Shown: positions 18,111 to 25,810, counted from the first letter of the stretch. The stretch is 25,810 nucleotides of DNA from Chara braunii (GCA_003427395.1 BFEA01000230.1:575649-601458); one strand, 5' to 3'. Numbers and translations are program-made. Notes: a model not told the origin generated them from the sequence alone.

Positions 18111-18382
18111 GTTTTATTGGTTTGGGTGTCTACGCACAACTTTTGGATTTCGGTCGGGAAGCTTGTCGCATTAATGAGCGAGATTAATTTCTTCCCCGTC
18201 ACCGTAGCAATGACATCTCTTTTAGATAACCAATCATATATGACTTTTGTTGATAGCTCGGGTAGCAAACTGATATTCGACAGAGCCTTCGGATTAGGAG
18301 CTGTGAAGTCTTGGAACGGGTACCAATAACCATTCTTCATACCCCACGTCTCAAACTCGGGTGTAACTGATGCGATGCCCAT
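18089..18382 (-). pseudogene. Unrecognised domain upstream of the LINE endonuclease (minus copy)
   Basis: An open frame of 97 residues ends exactly where the endonuclease frame begins (one frame away). It contains YWYPFQDFTAPNPKA, LLPELSTKVIYDWLSKRDVI and KKLISLINATSFPTEIQKL. The plus LINE has a weakly similar stretch (MPASNIIEIPSPQF, LEDSVIRILVDLPG, YSISLVDARIPPKL) between ORF1 and the RT linker. I do not recognise the domain. It may be the end of ORF1 or the N-terminus of ORF2. Confidence 0.45.
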
Positions 18383-18860
18383 GAATGCCGCTTACCACCT
18401 TTTAGCCCACATAGCCTCAGGCTATGACCTCCTTCCTTCCTTAGTTTGATCCTGTCTCTCCTAAGCCTCGGAGTTACCAAAAGAGACGAAAAACCCGTCA
18501 CCCAGGTCAAGCGAGGAGGAGTTTCGGGCCCGGGCCTACTCGGCACGGGCCCCGAGCGTCTCCTCCAGAGCGCAGCTGCTAACGCATCATCGTTAACGTC
18601 CGCCCGCACCACGAACCATCGTCCTTCAACCTGTGCACTTTTTGCACCCCCAATTGGTCCCATTCTCGATAGGCTGCTGCTGACCTAGCGAGCTACCGGT
18701 TCACCAATGAACGGTTGATTTTTTTATTTTTTTATTTTTTTATTTTTTTATTTTAAATTGATAATTGAGATGAACCTAAACTCAAATCTAGTGTGAACAG
18801 ATGAGTAATCAGTAAAAACAAACCATTTGCACTTACCTACATCCCCTTTAGTGAACTTGA
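18383..18860. other. Unassigned DNA between the two LINEs
   Basis: This holds a GC-rich stretch (18500-18660) with a 108-residue minus-strand frame of unknown origin, and four copies of TTTTTTA-type units at 18719-18755. It may be 5' sequence of the minus LINE or older DNA; nothing decides it. Confidence 0.4.
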
Positions 18861-18873
18861 AAACTTGGCCCAT
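18861..18873 (+). repeat. Target-site duplication, left copy
   Basis: AAACTTGGCCCAT is identical to 25145-25157, immediately after the poly(A) tail. The leading A residues are ambiguous with the tail; CTTGGCCCAT is not. The bottom strand at the left border reads TTTT/CA, in line with the T-rich nicking preference of L1-type endonucleases. Confidence 0.85.
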
Positions 18874-18888
18874 GCTTTGCAGGGTCAG

Positions 18889-18991
18889 GGCCGCGAGCTC
18901 TCTGGTAGCGCTAATTCTACACTAATTTTGCGTTGTTCACAACGCTAATTAGCGCTCGTGTAGGGTTAGCACTACTTGAGAGCTCTAGGCC
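18889..18991 (+). other. Long hairpin at the 5' end of the plus LINE
   Basis: GGCC-GC-GAGCTCTC (18889-18902) pairs with GAGAGCTC-TA-GGCC (18978-18991). Inside, CTACAC...GCGTTG pairs with CAACGC...GTGTAG around a TTCA loop. The hairpin starts only 15 nt from the deduced 5' end of the element. It could be a structured 5' leader or a promoter element. Confidence 0.75.
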
Positions 18992-19276
18992 AGGGGAGTG
19001 CGGCGGTTGACACGATGTTCGTGTTCTAAGTTGGCGCTTTCAGTGGGAGTAGCTGAACTGGCCAACTGGGGTATCACCATCCTGATGTTACCGCGGTAAT
19101 CTCGAGACGTCTCGCTTGGTTAGGGTCAAGCAACCTCGTAAGAGGGAGACTGCTCGAGTCTGCCAGCCCCTGGTTACGGAACAGACAACCGTGAGAGGTG
19201 TGTGATATCGTGAGAGCAGAAGTGAGTTGTGTTGGGCGTGCTCTGGAAGGTGTCCGCCTCTCAGATGTGGGAATAA

Positions 19277-20200
19277 ATATTAGCTCAGGAGAACGTGTGC
19301 CGAGGAGGGGAAGTAAAACAAAGGAAGAGGAACGAGGAACGAGACGTGAAGACAATCGCAAGTCAGAATGAGACGGAAGGAAGGAACAAAAGAGGAGAAG
19401 ACAGATCCACCCCGCTGCAGGGCGAGATTCCAATTTCAGAAGAAGACCGGGTGAAGTTTCTGATTGCAAAATATTACGAAGAAGGAATCTTTCCTGAAAG
19501 GTTGAGACAGGGCAAGTTCGTCTACGAAAATGAAGTGAGAATTTTCGTGGTGGACAAACAAGTGGGAGAGTTGACTACGAAGTGGCCGAAGGAAAGAACT
19601 GTCACGATTATCTTCCAAGGAGAGGCAAGGTCGCTTCCAGTCAAAGTACAGAAAAATTTAGTGCGGGCGTACGAGAATGGTTGGGCACGAATACGAACGT
19701 TCAACAAAATTCCGAAAAGAGGTAGGACTCACTCAGAAGGTTCAAACGTGATGTCATCTGTGGCCATGTCAAGGGAGGTGGCGCAATGGATGGTAAACAA
19801 GGGTGAAGACAAGGTAGTAATCACAGGTGTGGCATACAAGATGTTGTTTAAGCCATGGATGACACAGTTGGAACTTGAAGAACGAAGGCGCCTGAAAGAT
19901 GCCTCTAAATTCAAGGTCATGGCTTTACAAGTACCATTGAGAGCCATGTTCCCTATCGCAGACATGGTGGAACAAAGCATGGGGAAAATTATCAACACAA
20001 TTCCACCCCAACCAGATGCAACGATGCCAAAACTGATGAATATGAAGTTTGAACTCGTGCCAGAAGCAGAAGGAGTGTTTGAGCCGATGCTCCCGGTACG
20101 ACTGGACGGCGGAGAAAATGTCAACATCGAGTTCGTGTGTAAGCATACGCCATACTGAGATCGCTGTCGATGGTGGAACCACACGGCCACAGACAGATGC
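19277..20200 (+). pseudogene. LINE ORF1 (gag-like) with broken CCHC zinc knuckle
   Basis: ORF1 proteins of plant LINEs bind the element RNA. The frame opens after TAA 19274-19276 and has no ATG near its start, so the true start is unknown or lost. The central part (FLIAKYYEEGIFPERLRQGK; REVAQWMVNKG; KPWMTQLELEERRRLKDASK; FKVMALQVPLRAMFPIADMV; EFVCKHTPY) has the general layout of the DUF4283-like RNA-binding region before a zinc knuckle. TGA at 20156-20158 ends the open frame. The same frame continues DRCRWWNHTATDRC, so TGA stands exactly where the first Cys of C-x2-C-x4-H-x4-C is expected. Confidence 0.7.
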
Positions 20201-20999
20201 CCAAGACTCCGACAACAATCCGAGGACCAAGGCGAAAATCCGGTGATGGTGGATAACTTTTCTGCAAGGAATGGTCAAGGCAGAAGGCAAGAGTGACCAG
20301 AGTTAAATGCAAGCATGAACAGCAACATCAGAGAAGCGGCAAGAGATCTGCCGGAGGAAATTTCACAACAAACAATGGCAGAATCGTCACTGCGAGTGAC
20401 TTCAAGATCCCAGCAACAACAACAATTTGCCAATCTAAGGAACGCAGGTGGATAGGGTCCATCACAACAAGCAGGAGGGAGCCGGAACAACCAATCGGGC
20501 CACCGCTTGGACAACCCCAACCAGGGATAACAAGAGCACAACAATTCCGAAGCGGCCTTAGCAATCAGATACTAGGAGGGCAAGGTTTGCCCGGGGATCG
20601 GAGTTTGGGAGAGAGTCGGGCGTGGCAACCATCTGTAATGGAGGTAGCAAAGATATTGGCAGATGAGATGTTAAGGCAAAGATTGGCAGGACAAGAAATT
20701 AAGTTGGGTCAACGGAGGGAAGAAGGAGGTTCAAGAGAGCTGGTGATCGTGCCTGAATAGGGCATGAGGCAGGGAGAAACTGATATGGGAATGAGAGATC
20801 AGTTAAACAAACGCCTTAGAGGAGATGGGGTCCGTAGAACGGAGGACAACGAGAGAAAAAAGGGTATGTTAGAAGGAGAAGGAGACCAATGATCAGATCC
20901 AGGAGATGTGGAGGAGGAGGAGGAAGATGGGGAAGGAGAAAAGTACTCTCCGAAAGAGATTCAGGTAGGAGCGATAGCGCGTATGAGAGGGGATCAGAC
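20201..20999 (+). pseudogene. LINE ORF1 tail / ORF1-ORF2 region, decayed
   Basis: Frame 1 is open from 20293 to 20760 and again, after stops, from 20908. It is rich in Gln, Arg and Gly, with an acidic run (EEEEEDGEGE) near 20908-20940. The ORF1 frame (frame 2) also continues with Gln-rich sequence and four more stops. No family is recognised; either frame could be the original tail of ORF1. Confidence 0.4.
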
Positions 21000-21412
21000 G
21001 ATGGAGGATAATTTAATCCTACCTTTTGTTTGCACCCTGCAGGGTCAGGAGATTTACGTATTAGGTGTACAAACCGAAGATAGAAGGCACATGATGCCAG
21101 CGAGTAATATTATAGAAATTCCCTCACCCCAGTTCATAATTATGAAGGTTAAACAACTTTTGCTGATCCATTTGCCTTTCGGTTCTTCCTGGAGGATTCG
21201 GTCATAAGGATCTTAGTCGACTTGCCAGGAGGGGGCAAGGCGAGATACTCGATATCATTGGTGGATGCACGTATACCACCGAAGTTGTGGATGAATACCG
21301 ACTCAGTGAATCTGGTTGGTATTCCATTGAGGTTGTTCCTGTCTGATCTCAATGGGGAACTGGAAGGAATCTCGGTGGAACCATGCATGACGGTGCTCTA
21401 CTACAACGCTTA
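21000..21412 (+). pseudogene. Unrecognised domain between ORF1 and RT linker (plus copy)
   Basis: Frame 1 gives LILPFVCTLQGQEIYVLGVQ and MPASNIIEIPSPQF. After a frame change near 21155-21165, frame 3 gives PFAFRFFLEDSVIRILVDLP, YSISLVDARIPPKLWMN and PLRLFLSDLNGELEGISVEP. It shares spaced residues with the segment just before the endonuclease in the minus LINE. None of the endonuclease blocks (WNVxGLG, LQETK, GDWN, SDHYPI) occurs here. Confidence 0.4.
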
Positions 21413-21435
21413 AACGGTGAATTGTCGAAAAGGAG

Positions 21436-22660
21436 GAACCTGTCATCGGCCTACTTCGCAGAAGTTTTGATCGGCAGGTGGCCATAGTGGTGGGAGATCG
21501 TATATCGAAGGAGGTGTTCCAAAGGCTGCTACCTAAATGGCGGGCGGTGCAGATGAAAGAACTGATGCATCCACATCTTGACGACATGCCAATCGCGAGC
21601 AATAATGAGGCACTCTGTAGCTATGAGGCTGCCTAATTTAAGGACATCCTGACATCAAGGTCAAGATTCGAAGACCCATGTACCAACATGGCGGAGCACT
21701 AAGACGTATGGAACAACTTGGGAATATCTCTATCAGAGGAAGCACAAGGGGAATTGGATAAACCACTGACAACGGAGGAATTGACGCACACTCTGTCTAC
21801 CATGGCGAAGGGTAAGGCCCCCGGAGATGATGGGCTGCCACTGGAATTCTACAAAACATCCTGGAACACGCTGGTAGAAGATCTAGTGGTTGTCTACAAC
21901 GAGATCCCAGCAGGAGGAAGATTAGGGAGCTCTATGGTCAAAGGAATCATAACATTACTGTATAAGAAAGACGATAGGAGTGAAATCAGGAATTGGAGAC
22001 CAATTTTACTCTTAAACCTCTCATATAAGTTGTTGGCTAAGACGTTGGCCAATAGGCTGGCTAAATACCTACCACGCCTGGTGAGGCTGGACCAAGGGGC
22101 CTTCGTTAGAGGTAGATTGATAATGGACAACCTGGCTACGACAATAGAGTTGTCGGAGGTGATTTAAGGCAAGAATGAAGGCGTGGCAGTGTTGATGTTG
22201 AACATGGAGAAAGCCTATGACATAGTCAATCGGGGCTTTGTCTTGACAACACTACTGGCGATGAAGTTCGGGGATACTTTCTGCAGCTGGGTAAGAGTTC
22301 TGTACTTCTTCTCATCAGCAGTGGTGCAGGTGAATGACCACCACTGTGAAGAGTTTAAGCTATCGCGTTCTCTTAGGCAGGAGTGTCCCCTGGCCCCACT
22401 TTTATTCGTAACTACAACTTGAAGTCCTTTTGCATGATATCAGAGCCCACCCAATGCTTGAAGGGCTGTGTCTCAGAAGCGGTAAGGAGTGTAGAGTAAA
22501 GGCTCTAGCAGATGATCCACTGACTCTGTCGGCGAACACAAAAGACTCTCTAGAAGCCTTAAAACATTGTCTGACCCGGTATGCAGACCTCTCTGAAGCA
22601 GCAGTAAGGAACAAGTCTATTTACTATCTTCCGAAGGATTGGCACTTGAACGTGGAATAG
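21436..22660 (+). pseudogene. LINE linker and reverse transcriptase domain (plus copy)
   Basis: Linker: VGDRISKEVFQRLLPKWRAV, KELMHPH, FKDILTSR. RT: PLTTEELTHTLSTMAKGKAP, GDDGLPLEFYK, ITLLYKKDDRSEIRNWRPIL, LDQGAFVRGRLIMDN. After TAA 22165-22167 the same frame gives motif A as MLNMEKAYDIV, with Asn (AAC 22201-22203) in place of the catalytic Asp. Motif B reads SLRQECPLAPLLF, where Gly of RQGCPLSP is Glu. A frameshift near 22405-22440 precedes motif C, ALADDPLTL, with both Asp codons (22511-22516) kept. Other stops include TAA in EAA-stop-FKDIL, at a position that is Tyr in the minus copy. Confidence 0.9.
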
Positions 22661-24020
22661 GGTATGCGAAGAGTTAAAGACGGCGAAGCGGAGCGGTATC
22701 TGGGGGTTCAGTTGGAGTTGGAAGACTTCACTGAGTCACAATCTCTGATTTTAAAAGAGAAAGTCATAGGGAGAATCAAGAGCTGGGGAACAACGCCGCA
22801 TCTATCCTTAATTAGGAGAGTGTTGGCGATCTCTGTTGCAGCATTCTCGGTACTTTGGTATGTGGCTAAAGTGAGAAGACTGGCGAAACCATTAGTAAAG
22901 GAAGTGAAAGCAACATCGAGACGCTTCATTTGGAAGCCGGGCTCGGAAGCAGAGTCAGAATATATCTCGAAAGTAGCTTGGGATACGATATGCCTGCCTA
23001 GGATGAAAGGGGGTCTGGTCCTGCTGGACCCAGATGCACAAAACCTTAGTCTTCTATCGAAGTGGGTGGTAAAGGTTGCGGTGACAGGTCATAAGGCAGA
23101 CTGGTGTATACTGGCTTAGGAGATCTTAGCCGAACAGTGGGGACTCTCAAGGTCGGTTGACGTCTGGGTGGCCATAATGATCCAAGCCTTCCTGGCTAAA
23201 CACATCAAGTTAAAATTTTGGCGAGATATAATCAAGGTCTGGCAGAAGTGCAAACCAGATCAGACGGCGGAACTGGTCCACAGGTTGGAAGTTCTCAAGC
23301 AACGCCTGTTGAAGAATCCACTCCTCCGGAATAAGGAAGGACGACAATTCGAGGCTAGCACCAAGGCAGGGGCATTTGCTCTGAAGTGGATACAACGAGG
23401 GGTCTCTCAAGTAAGGGACTTATGGGATGAAACCACATGCCACTAGATCATAAGGGACAGGTTGAAAGAGAAGTTGGGGAGGCTGCCTGAGCAAGAGCAG
23501 CGGTTAACAGACCTAATCCAAGCCATCCCAGAATCCTGGAAGGCATTGCTGGGACAAGACAATGTGCCACCAACAAGGATCTGGTATAATAGCGAAGAGG
23601 GTGGGAAGGAAGAGTTTTTGCAGCTAGAGGAATGAGACGCAAATATTCCTGGGAAATGCACTCTCACGGTCTATGAGCGGGAAACAGAAGGATTACCATA
23701 CCTCAGGAAATCTGGAAGTTGTACAAGTTACGGACTAAGAGCACTAAAAGAAATAAAAGTAGCATCAGTACCACAACGACAGCAATCGGTGGAAGACAAG
23801 TGGCAGTTGGTGGCCAACGGGACAGCATACGCAGAGAGACGATTGGACTCTTCGAGATGGGGATGGAGAGTTGGAGAGGAAGCCATCTGGGATTTGGAAA
23901 GTTGTGCAACAGTGGTTAGACAGAAGGCAAATGTAAGAGAGCACACATTAGGAACGGAGCTGTGTCGGAAATGGGAAACTTCGGTGCCTCACCTCGACCC
24001 TCCGAATAGCAAGGAAATGC
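22661..24020 (+). pseudogene. LINE ORF2 thumb and connection region (plus copy)
   Basis: Frame 2 runs on from motif C with stops at 22658-22660, 23117-23119, 23444-23446 and one near 23633. It reads RYLGVQLELEDFTESQSLIL, AAFSVLWYVAKVRRLAKPLV, RFIWKPG, KVAWDTICLPRMKGGLVLLD, LSLLSKWVVKVA, GRQFEASTKAGAFALKWIQR and LTDLIQAIPESWKALLGQD. This is the ordered counterpart of 14546-15885. The stop in TTCH-stop-IIRDRL aligns with Trp (GDWIYEDT) in the minus copy, consistent with a TGG to TAG change. Confidence 0.8.
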
Positions 24021-24027
24021 AGAGGCT

Positions 24028-24552
24028 CTAATTCCCTCACAGAAGCTATCGTCTCTTCAATGGTTACAGTCCCACCAGGCAATCCCAACAGCGAGATGGC
24101 TGAGGAAAAGGGGAATGACAGTTAAAGAGGCTTGCGACAGGTGTAGTTGGGTGTTTGAAACCATGCACCATCTGTGGTGGGCCTGCCCCAAATCCAGGAA
24201 ATGGTGGGATTGGTGGATAGCCCATTGGGTCGAATGGTCTGGAAGGAGGGATCTGACAGGAAAAAGGTGGGTCATCCTTGGAATAGTACCAGAAGGCACG
24301 ACGACAGACAGGTGTTGGGGATACGTAGCACAGGTCTGTAGAGCGGTTCTGTTGTGGGTGATCTGGGCTGACCGCAACGACGCCAGGTTTAAAGGAAACA
24401 ACATGCGAGAAGCCCAAGCGGGCAGACTCTATAGGAAGTTGCTAAGAAACGAAGCCTTGGCAGACTGGAGAAGGAAGGCAGGCAGGGGGAGAAGGAGGGC
24501 AGGCACGTTGTGGTTCAAAGCAACCTGGGGACAAAACGCAATTGTGTTATAA
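24028..24552 (+). pseudogene. LINE ORF2 C-terminal zinc finger (plus copy)
   Basis: Frame 1 (a shift from the preceding frame 2) reads SLQWLQSHQAIPTARWLRKR, CDRCSWVFETMHHLWWACP and DWWIAHWVEWSGR, ending GQNAIVL-stop. The zinc ligands are intact as C-x2-C-x8-H-x4-C, the zf-RVT pattern of plant LINEs, and this last segment is open to its end. Fifteen nt after the stop, AAGCTGA-GTTC-TCAGCTT (24568-24585) forms a perfect 7 bp hairpin. Confidence 0.8.
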
Positions 24553-25025
24553 GTCACCAGTGACAACAAGCTGAGTTCTCAGCTTGGTGGAACAGATAGG
24601 TAGGTGTAGAGTAGGAAGTAGGGAGTAGGGGTTACCAGGTGGAGAGGAACAATAATCAGTAGTATAGTTATCGGTTTGTGTGGAGTTGAGCCGGGTGGAT
24701 TTTATTAGAACCAGGGTTACTCGGTTCTCGGATCGGACCATAGTAGGTTAAGTAGGGGAGGTGGGTAGAGAGTATCAGGGGTACGAGGAACGAGGTTCCA
24801 CCGGTTGTATAGGCCGGAGTCAGGCCGTGATAGGCATGTATAATCAGAATAGATATAGGGCGGAATAAACTAGAGGGAAGGTAGGAGTTCAATAAGCATA
24901 TTGACGTTCTAGACTAGGAACCACGGTAGTTAGATGGTGAAGAAGTAACCCACGACATGGCTAATAGCCAGGATACGAGAAAGAGCAATATCAGATAAGC
25001 GAGGCAGATTGCTCAAGTGACTTCT
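24553..25025 (+). other. 3' untranslated region of the plus LINE
   Basis: No coding potential; GT/GA-rich sequence leading to the conserved 3' module. Confidence 0.6.
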
Positions 25026-25094
25026 TGAAGCTAAATTAGCTGATGCTGCCAGGATAACTCCGGGTTGAATTGTGAGGTCCCCAACCTCGGTGAA
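25026..25094 (+). promoter_or_regulatory. LINE 3' module shared with SINE-B, with terminal hairpin
   Basis: GAAGCTAAATTAGCTGATG, GCCAGGATAACTCCGGGTTG and AATTGTGAGGTCCCCAACCT match the minus-strand SINE-B ends at 13172 and about 12060. GAGGT (25074-25078) pairs with ACCTC (25084-25088) around a CCCCA loop. Position just before the poly(A) tail suggests the signal that the LINE RT recognises; that role is inferred from known LINE/SINE pairs. Confidence 0.7.
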
Positions 25095-25123
25095 TCCATT
25101 TTAAAAGAGACCAAAGTTTGTTT

Positions 25124-25157
25124 AAAAAAAAAAAAAAAAAAAAAAAACTTGGCCCAT
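25124..25157 (+). repeat. Poly(A) tail and right target-site duplication
   Basis: A run of 24 A is followed by CTTGGCCCAT. AAACTTGGCCCAT (25145-25157) repeats 18861-18873 exactly. Confidence 0.85.
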
Positions 25158-25584
25158 AGACCGGCTACGACACTTCATGTCCCCAATTTTTGGGGATCTC
25201 CTCCGAAGTAAATGGCTGCCAGGACCAGCCAAAGGAGACCACACCCTTTCATTTTTTTTTGGAGGACTGTGTTTCAAGGATTGGAGAGAAGTGCCTCAGA
25301 ACTACTGATGGTGGAGAGCACCGACTCCTCCGCCATAATCCGAAGATGATCACAATAAATGTGTTTGCCGACAATACTCCAAATTTGGATTGAGATGACA
25401 TTGATGATTTTTCACGCCCATAGTCATTGGCTAAGCTTACAAAAAGACATCAGGGAAATGGATTGACTGTGAATTTTTTTAGGCAAACAAAAAATGAATG
25501 CCAAAAGACATTAAAATAAAAAAAAACTGCACATTTTTACTTCATGTTCCTTACAAAGATTTGGTACATTTGTGGAAAGGCACT
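25158..25584. other. Right flank of the LINE; no gene seen
   Basis: This should be continuous with the DNA left of 18861 before insertion. It contains the small hairpin CCCCAATTTTTGGGG near 25180. Reading frames are short. Confidence 0.4.
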
Positions 25585-25810
25585 AGTGGTTCAAACCACT
25601 GGTACTTCCTGGACTCGCGTCCATTAACGTGCCACGATTTTAGGAAACATACGGGCTACTACAGGAGCGCCCAAATTCATCCGACTACAAACATTTCTAC
25701 TCTTTTTTTTTCCTCGGCCGATAGCTGGTTCACCAGTACTTCCTAGAGTCGTGTCCGTTAACGCGCCACAATTTTAGGAAATGTACGGGTTACTACAGGA
25801 GTGTCCATCT
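25585..25810 (+). repeat. Direct repeat, about 140 bp period, running off the window
   Basis: Units 25585-25671 and 25725-25810 share ACTGGTACTTCCTGGACTCG / ACCAGTACTTCCTAGAGTCG. They also share GTCCATTAACGTGCCACGAT / GTCCGTTAACGCGCCACAAT, TTTTAGGAAA, TACGGG(C/T)TACTACAGGAG. Each unit starts with a small hairpin (AGTGGT-TCAA-ACCACT; CTGG-TTCA-CCAG). The first 20 bases resemble the repeat at 12294 and its inverted copy at 13146. Confidence 0.75.

Larger units (their letters stand above)
13986..18382 (-). mobile_element. Decayed L1-like LINE (minus copy)
   Basis: On the minus strand, from 18.4 kb down to 14.0 kb, the order is unknown N-terminal domain, APE-type endonuclease, linker, reverse transcriptase, thumb/connection and CCHC zinc finger. 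This is the order of ORF2 in plant L1-like LINEs. Stops and frameshifts interrupt it in many places. A run of 10 A (minus strand; 13986-13995) follows the last coding segment by about 20 nt and may be the tail. No target-site duplication or ORF1 was found, so the 5' end is uncertain. The plus-strand LINE beyond 18.87 kb is a separate copy of the same family, shown by matching linker, thumb and zinc-finger segments. Confidence 0.85.
18874..25147 (+). mobile_element. L1-like LINE, end to end, endonuclease missing (plus copy)
   Basis: The element is bounded by a 13 bp target-site duplication and ends in 24 A (25124-25147), the product expected of target-primed reverse transcription. It spans about 6.27 kb. 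The order is a 5' hairpin, a gag-like ORF1 with a disrupted zinc knuckle, an unrecognised domain, the RT linker, RT, thumb, zinc finger and a 3' untranslated region with the module shared with SINE-B. No endonuclease motif block is present between ORF1 and the linker. The reading frames carry many stops, so it is not autonomous now. Confidence 0.9.

Noticed and set aside
18874-18991. HDV-like or hammerhead self-cleaving ribozyme at the LINE 5' end.
   Set aside because: No hammerhead core (CTGATGA...GAAA) and no convincing HDV double-pseudoknot pairing could be found by eye; only a long simple hairpin is supported.
14014-24552. A non-standard genetic code (TAA/TAG read as Gln, as in some ulvophycean algae), because LINE frames contain many in-frame TAA and TAG.
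   Set aside because: The 561-codon NMT frame has no internal TAA or TAG and ends with TAA exactly after the conserved LGLVLL terminus. LINE stops also align with Trp, Tyr and Cys positions and include TGA, so transposon decay explains them.

Overview
The window looks like nuclear DNA of a streptophyte (land plant or charophyte alga). The one convincing host gene encodes an N-myristoyltransferase whose C-terminus and internal motifs match plant NMTs, and the rest is repeat-rich eukaryotic DNA full of microsatellites, tRNA-derived SINEs and decayed L1-like LINEs. A charophyte such as Chara is a guess only. There is no bacterial-style operon, no CRISPR array and no rRNA.

Layout. Positions 1-8300 hold no recognisable gene. 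They are a mosaic of dispersed repeats (a five-copy family carrying CACGTG; a family sharing an AATAGAACGC core), two foldback elements with 44-48 bp arms, a tRNA-like SINE head, a 570 bp GGAT minisatellite, a 44 bp tandem repeat and many CT, AT, AC, ATC and poly-C tracts. Positions 8311-8528 are a diverged duplication in the 3' flank of NMT. Positions 8615-10300 (minus) are the intact, uninterrupted NMT reading frame with a 170-residue Gly/Ala-rich N-terminus. Positions 10301-11890 are unassigned except for one foldback. Positions 11889-13310 hold three tRNA-derived SINEs and a degenerate tandem repeat.

Positions 13986-25147 are dominated by two head-to-head LINEs of one family. The minus-strand copy (about 18.4 down to 14.0 kb) keeps endonuclease, linker, reverse transcriptase and C-terminal zinc-finger regions but is broken by stops and frameshifts. 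The plus-strand copy is delimited by a 13 bp target-site duplication (18861-18873 and 25145-25157) and a 24-A tail. It carries a gag-like ORF1, a linker, RT and the zinc finger, but no endonuclease.

The most interesting signal is a relationship between elements. A roughly 52 bp module with a 5 bp stem hairpin lies just before the poly(A) tail of the plus LINE and also forms the 3' end of two tRNA-headed SINEs at 12.06 and 13.17 kb. This is the arrangement expected of a LINE and the SINEs that use its reverse transcriptase. Both LINEs also share a weakly similar, unrecognised domain just upstream of where the endonuclease is or should be. Neither LINE copy keeps a complete RT active site, so neither is likely to be autonomous today.

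All similarity statements come from reading by eye; no database search was possible.
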